Source of the DNA: Bugula neritina
Lineage: Eukaryota > Bryozoa > Gymnolaemata > Cheilostomatida > Bugulidae
Length of the DNA stretch: 60,000 nucleotides
Assembly (NCBI GenBank): GCA_964035545.1
Contig: OZ037767.1
Span: 8,920,207-8,980,206, forward strand
Reading direction: 5' to 3'
Both the position numbers and the translations under genes were made by a program. A model generated the notes under the pieces. It did no database searches, had not been told where the DNA came from, and was given only the letters and a program-made list of their open reading frames with translations. Each line of letters starts with the position of its first letter. Position 1 is the stretch's first letter. Of this stretch, positions 17,923 to 36,191 are shown piece after piece.

Positions 17923-20900
17923 TGTTCTTTTTTATTTTTTTAAATTGGCTTTTTCCTTTTCTTGCTATAAAATATATTAATTAGCTGTCAGTAGAATATA
18001 AAGAGGTAGAGTTATGAGTGATTTTGGATCAAATTTATAATATATATTCTAAAACTTTGGTCTAAAAATGTAAATTAACAGATTTACTATAAGAAGCATT
18101 TTATGATTTTAAAATGAGGCTTATACATATATATTGCAAATATATGTCTACTTTCAAGTCTGTACTATATATCAATGCATGTATATAATATATATGTGCA
18201 CACTTAAATAATATATATGTGCACACGTATATAATATATATGTGCACACGTATATAATATATATGTGCATACGTGTATGATTTTTACATTTAGCAAGTTT
18301 CATTTCATTACAACAAAAGTAATGTAAACAAACTTATGCAACGAATTTTAACTTTTCACAACCGTATAATATTATACCACAACTAAATAATGTAAAATAT
18401 ATTTCTTAAATTTTCCTTATATGCTATATGCTTTCCACAGTTATAAATTGTAATATCTACATAGTAACTGTAAGTGTCAGTAATGAACAAAATACACTCA
18501 TTTGTACAAAATTATTTTATATTCAACAAGTTGAAACACTGTATAGTGTATTATACTGGTTGACTACTCGACAGATTATACATGTATGTGTATTCATACC
18601 AATATATAATGTAAATTAGGCATGCAATGATATATACCTTATATATAGCTTGTACTTCTGCAACTAGTGTTTTGATTGAATATCATGTGGTTGCCTTCAT
18701 TGATTTTCAGCCATTTGTGCAATAAAATTATTTAACTTTTATCATTGACTCTCCTGTATCTTCTAAAGGTGTGTGCTCATTCATAACATAGTCATCTTTG
18801 GTGGTAACAAGTGTTGAAATTGTTCTATATGATATCACTGCAACCATGTGTTACTTAATAAGATAAAAAGTTCCAAAAATCATTTAAACCATTTTTATAT
18901 GTATTTTCACAAAACCAGTGCCATTTTAGCTGACATGTAGTACATGACACATTTTATCAAGTTCTCTCATAAAGCTAGGCTAATTTATGAGCATGACCAC
19001 CCAAGTAGAAAGGTTGGAACTCCAAGCTTTATTATGAAATATGTAATGACTATCAATTCATCAAAACCAACCATACTGAATTAAAACAAATATTATGCAG
19101 TATCAATAGCAACTTCTTATCCAGTGGAATAATATAATAGCATAAGCAATTTATATATGTATGCATATAGAAATCAATTTCTTTAAAACAACAGGTCATT
19201 TGCCTGATTGCAGTCACTGACAGCTCTAAATGCTATAATAATCCACTTACAGTCTGCTGCATAAACTACCTCATATATCCTCAGCAATTAAAAGGAGCAT
19301 TGAAAGTGTTATTTACTTTTCTATTCTCCTGAAGCTACTCATTAAAGAAAATGTATGCATAGTGTCAGAGCACTGGAATATCTTAACATGACCAGCTCTC
19401 CTGGCTAGATTAGGTTGCAGTAGGTGAACTGCTGCTATAAACGCTGTCAACTTTAAACATTCATGGTTATAGATAAGGCCCAATAATAGCAGGTTGAAAG
19501 TTAGTTACCTATGCAAAATTATTTTTAGCTATTATTATGTACATCAATTACTGATCTAGTATAGTAGCCATATCAGTGGTAGTTGCATAGTAGTCATTTA
19601 ATTCAACCCAATGGAATAACTGCAAAATTATATATTCGGGATATGATTCAATTCTTTGTTATTTTAGAAATAAAAATGATTAGCCTTTGTTTTAATAATA
19701 CATGCAGTCGGTTTTTATCAAGTAGTTATTGGCATTTTCAAAAGTTTCATTATAATTAAAAATTAAAATATTTACAAAATTACTTTTATTAACTTTAGAT
19801 CTCTGAGTAAGATTTTGGTAATTACTGCTTTGACTTGTACTGGCTTTTGTAAAATATTATTACATCAAGCACACCACATGAACGACATGCCGCGATTCTT
19901 ATTTTAGAGTGCAGTTTGGCACCTAGCATTATACTATGTATATATATTGTGTATATTGTGTGTATACTGTATATACTATGTGTATACTGTTTATACTGCG
20001 CATCATGTGTGTATGATGTGTATAGTATCTTTAGGCTATGCGTGCTCACCTATAAACTCCTAGTTGTGTCTATGGCTACCAATAGCAGCTACTGTAAATA
20101 TTACTTTTAGTAAAGTCGCTGTCACAAGAAATGCTTTTACAACATGAAGTTTCAATATGGAACCAGCTATTTATCTTTGCCATCTTTAAGCTCTCTCCTA
20201 TGTTTTCGTTTATTGTATTAGGCTGTTGTGTATAAACAGCTAAGTAGCCATTGCAATATTCATCTACATGTTGACCAACTTACATCTTTGCAGTCAGTGC
20301 GGCCTTATTTGCTGATCACTTTATAGAATATAGTATTGATGCTTGGATTATCACATATTATTTATATATTTAAATAATAAATACCTTTAAGGCAAATTTA
20401 CCAAGACAAGTTAATCTGCACATACATTGTCCATGGCTGTTTGCATGTTCACTGAGCAATATCAACTTTAAATATAGCAAACACAAAATATGATTAACTT
20501 TATGTATAACTTATTTAGGTTGGGCAAATACCTAGACCCAATATAGCTATCAAAAACTATTTGTTATTCAAATTTGATCAAGTATAGGCAGGCTCAAGTC
20601 TAATGTTGACTAAATTTTCTTTTTTATAAAATGAACACGGCAATTATGCAAGTAAACAAGACAGCATATAATAGCACATTATTATGTTATTGACAAAGGA
20701 AATTAAAAGGTATTTTAATTTTTAGCAATGCATCTATTAGCAACAGCATTTTCTTAGCAGCACTAAAACAAATAAAAAAATTCACAGTACTTCAGATAAT
20801 TTTCTCATAACCAGACCATTTGAAAAGATCTAAAGCTTGCATAAAATTGTAAAGATGAAAAGTTATAGATTTTATTTGTTTTTAGTTTCTTCTCTTATTA

Positions 20901-21160
20901 ATATTCTCTCAGAAATCTCTAATGAAATGCTTGAATTACAAGTAGGCATATTGCAGTGAATGTACACAACATACTTCAAAAGCTCTATTCAGTTTCAGCA
21001 CTCAGATGAATTGAATTATTTACGTGGTTAAGAGAGTATTAGCAAGAGCTATTCACTCGTGAATGCAGCACTCAGCATCAGCTCTCAACGACAGCAGGCA
21101 GCAGGCGGCGGTGTCCAGCAATATTCTCACTTGTCTCTTAAAATACACACGTGTAACAAA
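17923..21160. other. Intergenic, A+T-rich
   Basis: Holds the sulfotransferase 3' flank, a 23-bp tandem repeat at 18181-18275 and a TGTATACTG-type imperfect repeat at about 19930-20035. I see no exon with coding character. Confidence 0.45.
18181..18275. repeat. About 23-bp tandem repeat, 4 copies
   Basis: Unit GTATATAATATATATGTGCACAC repeated about four times with small changes, 260 bp beyond the sulfotransferase stop codon. Confidence 0.85.
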
Positions 21161-26951
<5,791 letters not shown>

Positions 26952-26971
26952 TTACTGTTGGAGAATCTAAA

Positions 26972-26977
26972 AATAAA
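26972..26977 (+). promoter_or_regulatory. Possible polyadenylation signal AATAAA
   Basis: AATAAA 20 bases after the stop codon of the 21.2-27.0 kb gene. It is close to the stop; further AATAAA copies follow. Confidence 0.35.
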
Positions 26978-27990
26978 ATTGTTGATACCTACCAGAACTT
27001 TAACTTTTTACTGTATAACATTTGTGGTAGACTGGAACTTCAACTTCAGTTTTTCATTTTCGATTTGGGACTATTTAGAATATGGCAGTACCATATTTAT
27101 TATATTTTATATAATATTATAAACAACTTTTATAAATAGTGTATTTTGGTGTGTGATGCATTGACTTATTACATTTTCACAATATACCTGATTATTTGCT
27201 CAAACTACTGTATAAATAATTGAATGTGGCTATGTTGTGGTGTGCATGAGTGACCACTAATGAATTCAAGTTTGTGAATAACCAGAAATGAATTTTGTGA
27301 AAATGTAATTTTCCTTTATTTTTATAGTTATATGCAGTATGTTTTTCTCTTGATAATATATGTTAATGTTTTATATAATATACAGTCTTTGATTCTGCCA
27401 ATTATAGAATTTGAAAACATATAAAACATTTGTTGTAATAAAATATATTTTTGAGTAGTAGGATTATTGTGATATAATTGACCATATGCACCACAGTTTA
27501 CAAAAATTTTGTAACAGTTTGTGAGTGGTGCGAATGGTATAATTAGATAGTAAGTCATTACTTTTGCCTAATAGGTGACAACTCCATACTTGCTGGCAAA
27601 ACTATTTAACTGTGTTATATTGTATTCAGCATTCTGGGTTAATTGTGCATGTGAACTCACTGAATAATATTATGTTGCAACTTTTGGGTTAGCTCTGGTT
27701 TGTTATATTGAGACAGGCTGCTTGGCTTAGCTGCGAAATAACTTCAGCTCCTGTCAATCTGTTGGGTTAGCCGTTAGGGTACTCGTCTGGTGATGTTCTA
27801 CAGTCTAGGATCCTGGACTAGCACAACCTAACACATTCTCACAACATCCTCACAACCATACACAAGTTCCATATACTCAGAACTTCAAACTATGTCTCTT
27901 ACGACATTCTCTATTGTTTTCCATTCTCTTTCACACTTGCCCTATTTTATACTTGTTCCATTCATACAGGCCAGGCCTACAGTATATTAT
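26978..27990. other. Intergenic, with a possible tRNA-derived SINE fragment at about 27755-27835
   Basis: At 27762-27825 the text GGGTTAGCCGTTAGGGTACTC and, 25 bases on, GTCTAGGATCCTGG looks like decayed A and B boxes of a tRNA-derived SINE. It cannot fold as a working tRNA as far as I can see. The rest shows nothing. Confidence 0.3.
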
Positions 27991-28197
27991 TTATGTTGAT
28001 GCAACATAATCTTTTTGAATAGAGTTGCGCTCTATGTTCATATCATAGTAAGGGAAGATAACTAACCAAGTTAAAAAAACTAATATAACAGCTGGGATAA
28101 CTAGTATTTCAATAGGAAATAAAATTGCTAAACTAATACCTATTATACTACTACTTTTACCATTGCTATATGCCATTTCTTCTCCACTATAATACAT
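27991..28197 (-). CDS. Possible small single-exon membrane protein, 68 residues
   Basis: Uninterrupted frame starting MYYSGEEMAYSNGKSSS, followed by a long hydrophobic stretch (about residues 18-50: IIGISLAILFPIEILVIPAV, then VFLTWLVIF), and ending in a charged tail and TAA. Codons show a clear purine-N-pyrimidine bias (GGT, GCT, ATT, GTT), unlike random frames nearby. It has no recognised family, no mapped upstream exon and a conventional stop. It could be a short gene, a last exon or chance. Confidence 0.35.
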   Translation of the reverse strand: MYYSGEEMAYSNGKSSSIIGISLAILFPIEILVIPAVILVFLTWLVIFPYYDMNIERNSIQKDYVAST

Positions 28198-28324
28198 GCA
28201 TTATATATGCAAGCATGGGATAAAATTAAGAGCTGAAGTCATCAGCATTGAAGTTGAACTGCCAACACATACAACCATGCAATTATTTAAACAATTATAA
28301 TAAACAAAAAGCAGTTAAATTATT

Positions 28325-28430
28325 ATTATTGTGTTGGTGTGTGTGTGTGTGTTGGTGTGTGTGTTGCTGTGTGAGTGTGTGTGGGTGTGTTGGTGTGTGT
28401 GTTGGTGCGTGTGTTTGCCTGCCCTGCGTG
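28325..28430. repeat. TG-rich imperfect microsatellite
   Basis: GTGTTGGTGTGTGTG-type units. The Cys/Val frames over it are artefacts. Confidence 0.9.
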
Positions 28431-28560
28431 TGCATTATTTTGCTGGTGTTCCATGTGTAAAATAAATTGACCCATACCAGATGTGAACTTGTTACACATG
28501 TGGACTGCAGCAGATTTCTCATCTTAGAGTGACCTAGTAAGTTGTGATAATTCAACAGGC

Positions 28561-30917
28561 CGAAGTATCCAGGAGATACTATAAATTATATATAATATAT
28601 ACACTTGCCATGGGCGTCAAGAGTTGAATATCGCCAGGTTTATGATAGACCAACATGGTAATTATATGTGAGTATTTTACTACTTGAATTGCTTATCACT
28701 GCATTTCCATTGCTTCGAATGGATTCGTAGGAGCACCAGTACAATGAATTTGTGATTTTGGTGTGCATGAACTTATGGTTGTAGTTTCATTTGATGCAAC
28801 TGTTTCCAGATTCATTCAGCGTAGAAGGTAATGGAAGGGCAGTGATGGAAAATTTCTTTATCTGCTTGCATTTAATGTGACCCAAAAGACTAGTTACAGA
28901 AAAGTAGCAGGCCAATTGTGGTGGAATCCACAACTGGCTGACTTGAAGTCATCCACCCCAACAACATATTATTAGCTCAGAGGGAATCGGCACTCTACAG
29001 ACCAAATATTTTGATAAAGCTAGCCTATGATATTTACCAGAAAAAATCAGTTTTGTTTGAAAATGAAAAAATTGATTGAAAATATAATAGAACAGTGATT
29101 TTCAAAATATTTTGTTGTACTAGCAGTTAATTATAGGAAATAATGCAGGGTTACTATGTGCATTTGATGCAGGCATTTGAACTATGTAAGTTAATTTTCG
29201 TTAAATCCAACTAAAGCAAAAAGCTCATGCTGTACATTTATGTTTTATTATAGCTTTCTAAAGCATAAAATAAATGCTGGTTATCCAGGTGAAAAGACAA
29301 GAATCAAGAAGCAAGATCAATAATGACACTCCTGGATTGTAATTCTTATTTCTTGAAATGCATTTATGCTGTATTAACAGATGTTATGCTTCACCAACAT
29401 TCTATATATTGTAGAAAAGATCATCTCTCGAATATACTAGTGAACTGACTAAATTATCATATTATCAGCTTGGAGATTCCAGCTGAGTCAGTGTTGATAT
29501 AATGCTACTTCCCTGATCCATGATTTGCAATTTTAGACAACCCTGGATAATGACTACACAAACCTCAGTAGGCCGGCGTGTACGTGGGTGTGGAAAAACC
29601 CATGCATTGCATAATTGGAAATTCCGTGACTCATAATAAGATAAGCATTGGTTCCTGCAAAATGTAAATGAATGCCGACCAGTTATTGAAATGAAACTGT
29701 ATAGTACAGCATAACGTTGCCCACAGTAAAAGGATTCTTCGTGAACACATTATAACTGATTCATTTCAAAATACATATATCCAGCTGTATTTCACCATTT
29801 TGGCAGGTTCTACTTTACCAGGGGTTATATACAGATCAATTTGTCTGTAAAACGACAAATTTATAACTGAAATCCTGCTAGTATAAATACTGCTAAGCTT
29901 TTAAGTTATCCGCAAACAGCTTCTGCTAGGGTGCCAGATATACCAAAATAATTCAATTAACCCTATTAAACTGGTAGGGTGTTTCACACTAATACTTGAT
30001 GTTTTAAAATATTCAGTCTAATCATTCTCTCAATTAGAACTGCATTTTTATAGGTTCAATGTCTTATATATCATTCAGTTCAAACTCAAAATGAAATATA
30101 AATATCCAATAGTTTTTACAATTATACCTATTAAATTTTGAAGTGATTATTTTATGAAGAACCAAACCATTGAATAGTGGTCAGCACATCAAACATTGGT
30201 TCACACCTCACAATCCAAAAAGTAAATTAAATCCATAAAGTAACAGCATAACAAAATAGAAAAAGAGAACTTTGAGACATTGACCCTATGACGTTTTGGA
30301 CTGTCAATTTGAGCACATCTCTAACATGCTTTGATTTTGAACTAAACCGAGAAGAATTTTAGATGTATAGAAATAAATTACACCAACCTCTCACCTTCAG
30401 CCACCAAGCTAATGTCTCTCAAGAGTACGTTTTGATAAATTTTCACAGTTATACACCTAAGTACTATATGATTACTTATATTATTCTTGTAGCAGTAAAC
30501 TTGCATCTTTATTTCAGACAGTAAATACTAAACAATAGGTTTCTAGATAGGTTATAACTTTAGATTTGCAATACTGCATATTAATGGTATGCTTCTCACC
30601 ATCTCTCAGAACTTCTGTTAAGTTTTTGGCTGGTCAGCGTGGTAGGCAAGTGAATTGTTCCTTAATCAATAAAAGCGTAGTCAAACACTGAAATGAAAAA
30701 TGGAAAACCCACCCGTGAGTCATGAGTCATTGTAACAGGCTTTTATCAGTAACCAGACAACTGGGATTTTCCAACATCACTTGATTTTATTGGTCAATTC
30801 ATACACTACGCATTGTATGACCCACGTGCGCGGCACAGTTTTATTGTGGTTATGATCAACAGTAGTTGCAGTTGGTAATTAAATGCGACGTATTCCACAA
30901 GGACATTTCGAACAACC
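28561..30917. other. Intergenic, no supported gene
   Basis: Read on both strands; only short frames without splice support. The last 120 bases before 30918 are richer in G+C (CCCACGTGCGCGGC at about 30820) and may be the promoter of the downstream ORF. Confidence 0.4.
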
Positions 30918-31390
30918 ATGGCAAGTAATCCGAATGAAAGAATGAGCTCAAGTAGTGAAGATGAAAGCTTAGAAGAAGCACATGTTTCTGTACAGGTCAG
31001 TGAATGCGAATCTGAACATTATACTGACGATGATGACATGACATGTGCAGCAGCAGAAGTTTTTGATGAAGGTGGGTGTATGTCAGTGGACAGAGCTGAC
31101 GCAAAGCTCCGGCAGCAACAGCTTTCAGTAGTCCTTATATTTTTCTTCTATACTTTGGTAGATATTATATCCGTAATATTTCAGTACAGCGGTACATTAC
31201 TCAACAAGCTGGCGTTGATTCTGCTTGGTGGACAACTCACACTAACACTTGTGAGCATGTATCAACAGTTACAGAGAGGACTACACTTTTTCAAACTGCT
31301 AATACAAAGACTAGTGACTTTTCTGTTTATAAACTTCGTCAGCCGCAGGTCATGGAGAAGATAACACTCGGTGGCATAGATTTGACTTAG
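30918..31390 (+). CDS. Acidic-start protein, two-exon model (unrecognised)
   Basis: ATG at 30918 follows an ACAACC context and begins MASNPNERMSSSSEDESLEE, then an acidic, Ser-rich segment to residue 70 (AKLRQQQLS). Two readings exist. Read straight through, the frame continues to 31364 as a very hydrophobic tail (148 residues). Removing a 62-nt intron (31128-31189, donor TCA|GTAGTC, acceptor GTACAG|CGG) gives RYITQQAGVDSAWW, then a Thr-rich stretch, VYKLRQPQ and a stop at 31388 (136 residues). The second reading has the better codon pattern (GCT, GAT, ACT, GTT), so I prefer it, although the intron is short for this genome. It could also continue through a donor at CCGCAG|GTCATG into coding pieces downstream. 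I do not recognise the protein. Confidence 0.45.
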
Positions 31391-31597
31391 CGTAGAGAGA
31401 AATCTGCTGAATATATACTTTAGAAAAATTTTTCACTTTCAGCCAGTCAAAGCCACTTAAGAAACATTAGTCTTAGAATTGTTTAAAATAGTATAACTTT
31501 GTGCTGACTAATAAAACAGTAAGCAGCACACTTAGAAGATGGAACCTACAGAGAATATTCAATGTGCCAAAGAGAGATCAGTAGATAAAGCTTACAG

Positions 31598-31744
31598 GTT
31601 TTACACAAACTGATGAAAGACTCAGAATTTGCAGCAAACAACCTTACAAATCTACAGGACTCACTTGAATCCATTTAACTCACATATTGCAAGAAATTAC
31701 AGGAACAATCTGGAGAACTCTTCAAGGAAAGTATTACTTCTTGA
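31598..31744 (+). pseudogene. Coiled-coil-like coding piece with an internal stop
   Basis: After CTTACAG the frame reads VLHKLMKDSEFAANNLTNLQ, then DSLESI, TAA (31676), LTYCKKLQEQSGELFKESIT and a stop. Codon pattern and Leu/Lys/Glu spacing look coding on both sides of the TAA. It would join in phase to the VYKLRQPQ donor of the upstream ORF. It may be the last exon (ending at TAA) or part of a decayed copy. Confidence 0.35.
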
Positions 31745-32916
31745 CGAATTTAACTCAAATCTGACAGCCCATAGATGTGCCTGAATCATTCAACATACAA
31801 TGTTATATTTTATTAAAATATCATTGAGCTCAGCATGAAATAGTGCTCTTGATTCGAGATGCTTATTTCTATTATTTAAATTACCAAATATATAGACTTT
31901 GTATGCTTATTTCCTTAACAAATAATGTTCATGCAAAGCTCAGCTCCACTTGTCCATGTGAGCTATAGAGCCTTTTTATTACGGCACATCGTACAATGTT
32001 ATATAGACATTTACTAGGACCTACATTTTAGCTTTCACATTTATTAGACATAGAAAATTTATCATCTAATTTGATTACAGATATCACAAGTTATCAAAAT
32101 ATTTCAATATTTAAATTGCATGCTATTCAGATGTTGCAAAAATTTTAGATTTAATGATATAATAATGTATTGTTCTTCAGCGATTAACTCTAAGTTGTCA
32201 ATCTACCATTTCTGCAATCTTATTTTTTATTCTTTTTTACTTTTGGTTATCTGACTCTATTATACAACATATGCAATTAAAACATCACTGCTGTTACTCA
32301 TGGCAATTGTGCATCAGATTACTGAATGCAGCTGACCAAATTACAAGTTGTGTTCCCCTGTCAGTAGGACCAAAGTTTATTTCTTATTTCAATAAATAAT
32401 ATTATAGTCATATAGCTTTCAGCCATTCTTAAACTTCTAGTGAATTTTCGTTGTGTTAATTATTGCTGTGAAACATAATATTATTATACAAATTCCAAGT
32501 AACAAGTACTTATCAATACATCAGATATAGTTTTATTAGTTCCATAACTAATTTTTGTTGGTTATGCTATATGAACAACTTGACTGCATAATTATGTCTG
32601 GAACGGTTAGCACTTAATTATATAACTCACTTCTGCACCTTGTATAGCAGTTATAATAAGATGACACGTAACCTGTGTATCTCACTGTTACATTGTGCAA
32701 CTATACAAGTGAACTCAAAAGGCTGTTGGGCTACACATGTGCATCATAACACAGTATATGCTAATCAGCATCTACGAATGGGAAACTTATAAAATCTAGT
32801 GGGTCCTGTAAATCTTGAATTTGTCAACACCTTAGGCCTACATATAGAAATTTTCTCGCCAAATGCAAGTAATCATTATTCAGAATTAATTATAAAACAA
32901 AATATTGCTATCCTAA

Positions 32917-33217
32917 CTGCCAACACCACGTGGACTCCGGGTCTGTGGTGGTGAAAAGAAGCGAAGTCTGGAAGCAAGCTTGGTAGACATGTCATACACA
33001 AAGTTCCAAATACTTGAACTGAGAAATGTGATTGCCTCAAGCAGAGATATACTTTTTGTAATACAAAAGCATCTGAGGAAAAATTTAGATTATACAATTA
33101 CAGGTATGCAAGAATTTTAGAGCAAAACAACTTTAAATATGAAAAGTAGATCATAGCAGCTTTTTCTTACTTTCAGGTGTGAAATTTCAAAGATTACAGA
33201 GTACAGACACAAACTAG
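32917..33217 (+). CDS. Two last exons of an unrecognised plus-strand gene
   Basis: A frame open from 32917 reads CGGEKKRSLEASLVDMSYTK and then a helical segment (ILELRNVIASSRDILFVIQK) up to a donor ACAG|GTATGC at 33103. It splices in phase to 33177-33217 (acceptor TTACTTTCAG), which reads VKFQRLQSTDTN and stops. The second acceptor is a good one, but the start of the first piece has no clear acceptor. It may belong with the coding pieces at 30918-31744, which are on the same strand, but the connecting exons are not resolved. Confidence 0.4.
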
Positions 33218-33329
33218 CCAGCATACCCAAGGGCAATTTTCATAAACTATTTCACATAATATTACAGTGGTTAATAACAAAAATGAATTCACGTGCTACA
33301 TCAACCTCCTTGTTATATGAATACCACAC

Positions 33330-33574
33330 AAACACATTCCAGCACACCACACAAGCACAGCCCAGCACACCACACAAGCACAGCCCAGCACACCACACAA
33401 GCACACCACACAAGCACACCACACAAGCACATCACAAGAGCACACCACAAGAGCACACCACACGAGCACACCACACGAGCACACCACACGAGCACACCAC
33501 ACGAGCACACCACACGAGCACACCACACGAGCACACCACACGAGCACACCACACGAGCACACCACACAAGCATG
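33330..33574. repeat. 15-bp minisatellite, about 15 copies
   Basis: Unit CACACCACACGAGCA, with earlier CACACCACACAAGCA forms, repeats in phase from about 33330 to 33574, just beyond the 3' end of SNRPD2. His/Thr and Cys/Val frames over it are artefacts. Confidence 0.95.
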
Positions 33575-33622
33575 CAAAGTAAACAATGTATAAAACTGAC
33601 CAGAGGAATTAGAAACAAGGAC

Positions 33623-33628
33623 TTTATT
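33623..33628 (-). promoter_or_regulatory. Polyadenylation signal AATAAA of SNRPD2
   Basis: TTTATT on the plus strand, 114 bases downstream of the SNRPD2 stop codon; the usual place and sequence. Confidence 0.5.
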
Positions 33629-33741
33629 GACACTAAACAGACTTATGTACAGAAGTGATATCAGTGAAGTTCCAGAAAGTTACCGCATTGCAACTAAGAG
33701 AGTTAAAATATACAGAGAAATGTATTAAAGAGTGTCAACAT

Positions 33742-35688
33742 TTACTTGGCAGTGCCAAGTGGATTTCTAAGTACTAGTATAACTGAGTCCCCTCTCAAGA
33801 ACATTTTACTGATGTACCGATCTTTGTTAACTGGTTTACCCTTTTTCTTGCCTTTACCAGTCTTTGGTAATTCTGTCCACATCTCCTTTACATTCTCCAT
33901 CACCATATTGCAGTGCCTGTAGCATGTACCACATATGACTTACATGCACAACAAATTAGTTGCACTACTTTTGACTTTATTGAGATTGATAATTTTCCAC
34001 AACTTGGACCCCTTAATACTATATAGTACAAACTTGAAATTCATTCAATCTACTCTCTCATGAGTATCTATGTTCATCAAAAAAACAAACTATATGTTAG
34101 AATGGCATACATCTGAATGAATGCATTATGAAAAGTTAAAAATACATAAATGACGCCACTTTGAAACATGTTTTGGCTACTTGCAGCTTACATTTCTTAA
34201 TTGTACAAATCAATACTAAAACAGTAAATCCCATAAGTTTGAATGACTCAACAATCATTTATCTTTTCAAAGTATGAACCATGAACTACAGCTACACTAA
34301 AAGTAGTCACCTATCAAATGCCTTCACTCTGCCTAGGAGTTTCTTGTTGTTCCTGCAGTTGATCAGAACCTGGGTGTTGTTTTTGACGGACTGTGTGAGT
34401 ACGGAGAGAGGACCTGTGTTGAACTCCTCCTGCTCCCGGGCTGCCATCTCCTCAGGGGTCATCTCTGATTTAGGTTTTATAGCCCTTCATAATAAGAACA
34501 AAGCAATTAAATTTAAACATACATTATATTATTATACGCTGTGTGTTGACTGTGAAGTAGTGGTGAATATTTTATATATTAACTGATATGTTAGTTGATA
34601 TATTAACCCAGAGTAGCCATCAAATTTAAAAAGAATACCAATTTGAATACGAATTAAACTTGAAGTATACATCAACCTCAACATTTATAACTCTACGTTT
34701 TAACTTTGTCTCTGAATTTAATTTTAGGTTTATGTACGAATCCTATGAGTAATCGCGAAGGAGTTCAGCCTGTTTTAACTGCTAGTAGCAGTTGTACTGC
34801 TACTACTAAATTTAATAGTAGACAGCCAGTACTAGTACTAGTAGCGTGAGTAGTATTCACTAGTAGTAGCAGTGCCAGTAGTTGTACTACTACTGGATTA
34901 CTATTACTACTAATACTAGTGCTACCAAGCACTACTAGTAGTACTAACATTTGAGTATGATCAACCCTAAGTACAAGAAGTACTATTAGTATTAGTAGTT
35001 CTAGTACTAGTAGTACTGCTGCTAGTACTACTACTTACTTAATCACTAAAAATCAAAATCAAATCAAGCTCCGAATAGTTATTGTTGGTAGTAGTGATTA
35101 TTATAATTATTAATATTATAAACACTCAATCATAAAATCAAAATTAAATGCAAGTCTCCGTATGACAAAAAATTAAATAAGAGTTTGCCACAGTAACAGT
35201 AACTCTAAGGAGGAAGGCTTACGCTTAGCTGCTCGTTTACGAATAAGTCTAAAATTAAAAGTGAGTTAGCCATCTGTTATACTTATAATTATTATTGTTG
35301 TTACTGTTAGTGCTAGAAAATAAGAATTAGTATAAGTCAAAATAAATTTAATCTTCTTTTTGATCAGATTTTCATTTTGTGAAAATCAAAAGGCAAAAAA
35401 TTTATAATTTGTAATTTACTGTGTAATCATATTCATAATGACAATGATTATAGATATTGATAATTCCTTAATTAATATTCTTATACTTATAGAAATTTCA
35501 AATTTAGTTTTACTGCTTCAAATTGAAATTCAGTTTCAGTTTGGATTTGAACTTCCAAGTTCAATTTTAATTTGAGTTTTGTTAATTTATTTACCAAGGG
35601 CAAGTGGAACCTGAAAGTTCAAATTTAAATTACTTAGTCTTATAATTACTATCTTTAATTATGATACGGCAATAGAGACTTACGCCAT
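33742..35688 (-). CDS. SNRPD2: Small nuclear ribonucleoprotein Sm D2
   Basis: Core Sm protein of the U1, U2, U4 and U5 snRNPs; with six other Sm proteins it forms the ring on the snRNA Sm site. Exons (minus): 35684-35688 (ATGGC only), 34311-34484, 33742-33916, giving 117 residues against about 118 in vertebrates. After [16 protein letters not shown] the text is nearly identical to animal Sm D2: [37 protein letters not shown] (Sm1), [13 protein letters not shown], the Lys/Gly loop [12 protein letters not shown], and Sm2 [16 protein letters not shown]. It ends LGTAK and TAA. All junctions are GT-AG and in phase (GAT AG|G CAC). The first intron (about 1.2 kb) holds a trinucleotide-rich tract. 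Coding bases are more G+C-rich than the surroundings, as expected for a highly expressed gene. Confidence 0.97.
34770..35040. repeat. AGT/ACT trinucleotide-rich tract
   Basis: Irregular TAGTAG, TACTAC and CTAGTA units over about 270 bp in intron 1 of SNRPD2. Because AGT and ACT are complementary, the tract can fold on itself. Confidence 0.85.
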
Positions 35689-35798
35689 TGTAGCAAAAAC
35701 TGTTGGTTTTTTCTTCAATATGTTAGTTTTGAAACCCAGTCACAATTTCAGGCAATATCTGAGAACTTCAACGTGAATCGATATATCATGAAACAATT

Positions 35799-35839
35799 AT
35801 GGCGGCACTCGGCTTTTTACTTGACCTTGATCTCATTAA
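35799..35839 (+). CDS. Candidate first exon of a gene divergent from SNRPD2
   Basis: ATG at 35799 reads MAALGFLLDLDLI and reaches a donor-like AA|GTAACC. It starts 110 bases from the SNRPD2 start on the other strand, a spacing typical of shared promoters. Downstream I see only one possible last exon, 37490-37556 (after TTTTCACTTGCAG, reading PVESKKEINKLQQRC and a stop). The link between the two is a guess. Confidence 0.2.
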
Positions 35840-36191
35840 GTAACCTTGACACCTAGCTGATGAGAGCATACAATCTACAGGAAAAGACAACTCTTTTAAT
35901 ATTGATAGCTAACCTATTTTGTACGGATGCAACTAGAAAACAATAGCACTTTTAATCCTGAAGGATCAAAAATACTTTAATGTTGTTGTTGGTGAATTCA
36001 GCCATTTAGCATAGTTATATTGTATTTTTAGCTTTATTTTGAACTACAAAGGCCTACTATTCATAGAGTTTATTTCTTGCAGATACCTACTAAAATATTT
36101 TTATTTTAATATTGTATTATATATTATTAGTATGAAATATTTTGCAATTGAACAGTTAGAGTGCTATACAATGTTGCCTTTTTCCGTACCT

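Noticed and set aside
33283-33658. His/Thr-rich and Cys/Val-rich open frames
   Set aside because: All three frames on both strands stay open because the 15-bp unit is a multiple of three; no splice sites or start context.
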